A stretch of 64,000 bases of DNA from positions 1-64,000 of the forward strand of contig JBGSHY010000007.1 in assembly GCA_041751995.1 (NCBI GenBank), in the 5' to 3' direction. Shown one piece after another: positions 63,518-64,000 of this stretch; positions within the stretch are counted from its first letter, which is position 1, and every line of letters begins with the position of its first letter. The notes beneath the pieces are model-generated. The model worked only from the letters and a program-made list of their open reading frames with translations. It made no database searches and had not been told where the DNA came from. The stretch comes from JANMEX01 sp041751995. Its GTDB lineage: Bacteria; Pseudomonadota; Alphaproteobacteria; Rhizobiales; Rhizobiaceae. A program made the translations under genes and the position numbers.

Positions 63518-64000
63518 TCAGTGATCCGTCTTTCCTTCTTCCGCCAGCAGCTTGCGCTGGTAGCGGCTCTGAACAATTTCAACGACGACCAGCGTGAACA
63601 GGACGAAGTAGAACGTCGACTTCGCCATCGGTTCAATCGGGTAACCGAAGAATGCCAGATGGGCTATATGCCCGCCTTCTGACATTAGCATGAACCCGAC
63701 GAGCAGCAGCACGAACAGGCCAAGCACCTCGTACATGCGGTTGCGCTTAAGGAAATTGGCGACAATATCGGCCATGACCACCATCAGAATTCCGGAAATG
63801 ATGATCGCTGCGGCCATGACGGGGAAATTTTTGGTCAACGCCACCGCTGAGAGCACTGTGTCGAACGAGAACACGATGTTCATCAGGATGATCCAGATGA
63901 AGGCGCTGGTGATGGTGCGAGTTGGAGCGCCTATTTCGCCTTGGCCAAGTTCGTGCGTGGCGAGCAAATGATAGATTTCCTTCATCGCCGTGTAGATCAG
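63518..64000 (-). CDS. TerC-family membrane protein, partial
   Basis: 161 C-terminal codons of a TerC protein (integral membrane, linked to tellurium or metal tolerance in other bacteria); the 5' part is beyond the right edge. The conserved Asp motif is in NIVFSFDTVLSAVALT, and three to four helices follow (MAAAIIISGILMVVMADIVA, VLGLFVLLLVGFMLMSEGGH, STFYFVLFTLVVVEIVQSRY). The reading frame is still open at the window edge. It is followed by the CoA-transferase. Confidence 0.9.
   Translation of the reverse strand: MIYTAMKEIYHLLATHELGQGEIGAPTRTITSAFIWIILMNIVFSFDTVLSAVALTKNFPVMAAAIIISGILMVVMADIVANFLKRNRMYEVLGLFVLLLVGFMLMSEGGHIAHLAFFGYPIEPMAKSTFYFVLFTLVVVEIVQSRYQRKLLAEEGKTDH

Overview
The window looks like chromosomal DNA of an alphaproteobacterium of the order Hyphomicrobiales (Rhizobiales). 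The reasons are the housekeeping order carA - yqeY - dnaG - rpoD, a glycine-dependent 5-aminolevulinate synthase (hemA, C4 pathway), a large periplasm-spanning OmpA protein rich in Ala/Lys/Glu and Pro, and many dehydrogenases, enolase-superfamily enzymes and sugar ABC transporter genes. No insertion sequence, phage, integron or CRISPR array was seen. Most genes look intact. The clear exception is dnaG, which carries an in-frame amber codon.

Layout. 1-3.8 kb: a leftward ArsR-controlled operon of four SRPBCC domains in three proteins plus a drug-efflux MFS transporter that leaves the window. 3.8-18.7 kb: housekeeping genes (carB, a zinc alcohol dehydrogenase, a YpfJ metallopeptidase, carA with a coupled conserved gene, yqeY, a Na/Pi cotransporter, interrupted dnaG, rpoD). 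18.7-28.3 kb: small conserved genes (DUF4256, an extradiol dioxygenase-like protein, HlyU-like, UPF0114, a YcgN-like cysteine-cluster protein, GNAT, SIMPL), a glycosyltransferase with a PIG-L-like partner, an OmpA protein, and one CAU-anticodon tRNA.

28.4-44.5 kb: a large catabolic locus around a divergent IclR regulator. Leftward are a lactonase-like amidohydrolase, a MaoC-like protein and a CoA-transferase. Rightward is a long operon with a sugar ABC transporter, two enolase-superfamily dehydratases, a mutarotase, a Gfo/Idh/MocA oxidoreductase, a second MaoC protein, a leaderless solute-binding-like protein, an SDR and an FAH-family hydrolase. The enzymes match the non-phosphorylating L-fucose route (mutarotation, oxidation, lactone opening, dehydration, second oxidation, C-C hydrolysis to pyruvate and lactate). 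The CoA-transferase and MaoC proteins are not explained by that route.

44.7-49.2 kb: a glycosyltransferase group of the LPS-core or capsule type, including a WaaG-like enzyme. 49.3-51.6 kb: a 3-hydroxyisobutyrate-dehydrogenase-family gene and hemA. 51.6-55.7 kb: a divergent signalling pair, a hybrid histidine kinase and a receiver-EAL protein. Both have asparagine where a phosphorelay residue (His or Asp) is expected. 55.7-59.5 kb: a GT90 glycosyltransferase and two tandem Tad-domain surface proteins. 59.6-64 kb: a sugar isomerase/oxidoreductase pair, a second CaiB/BaiF CoA-transferase and a TerC membrane protein cut by the window edge.
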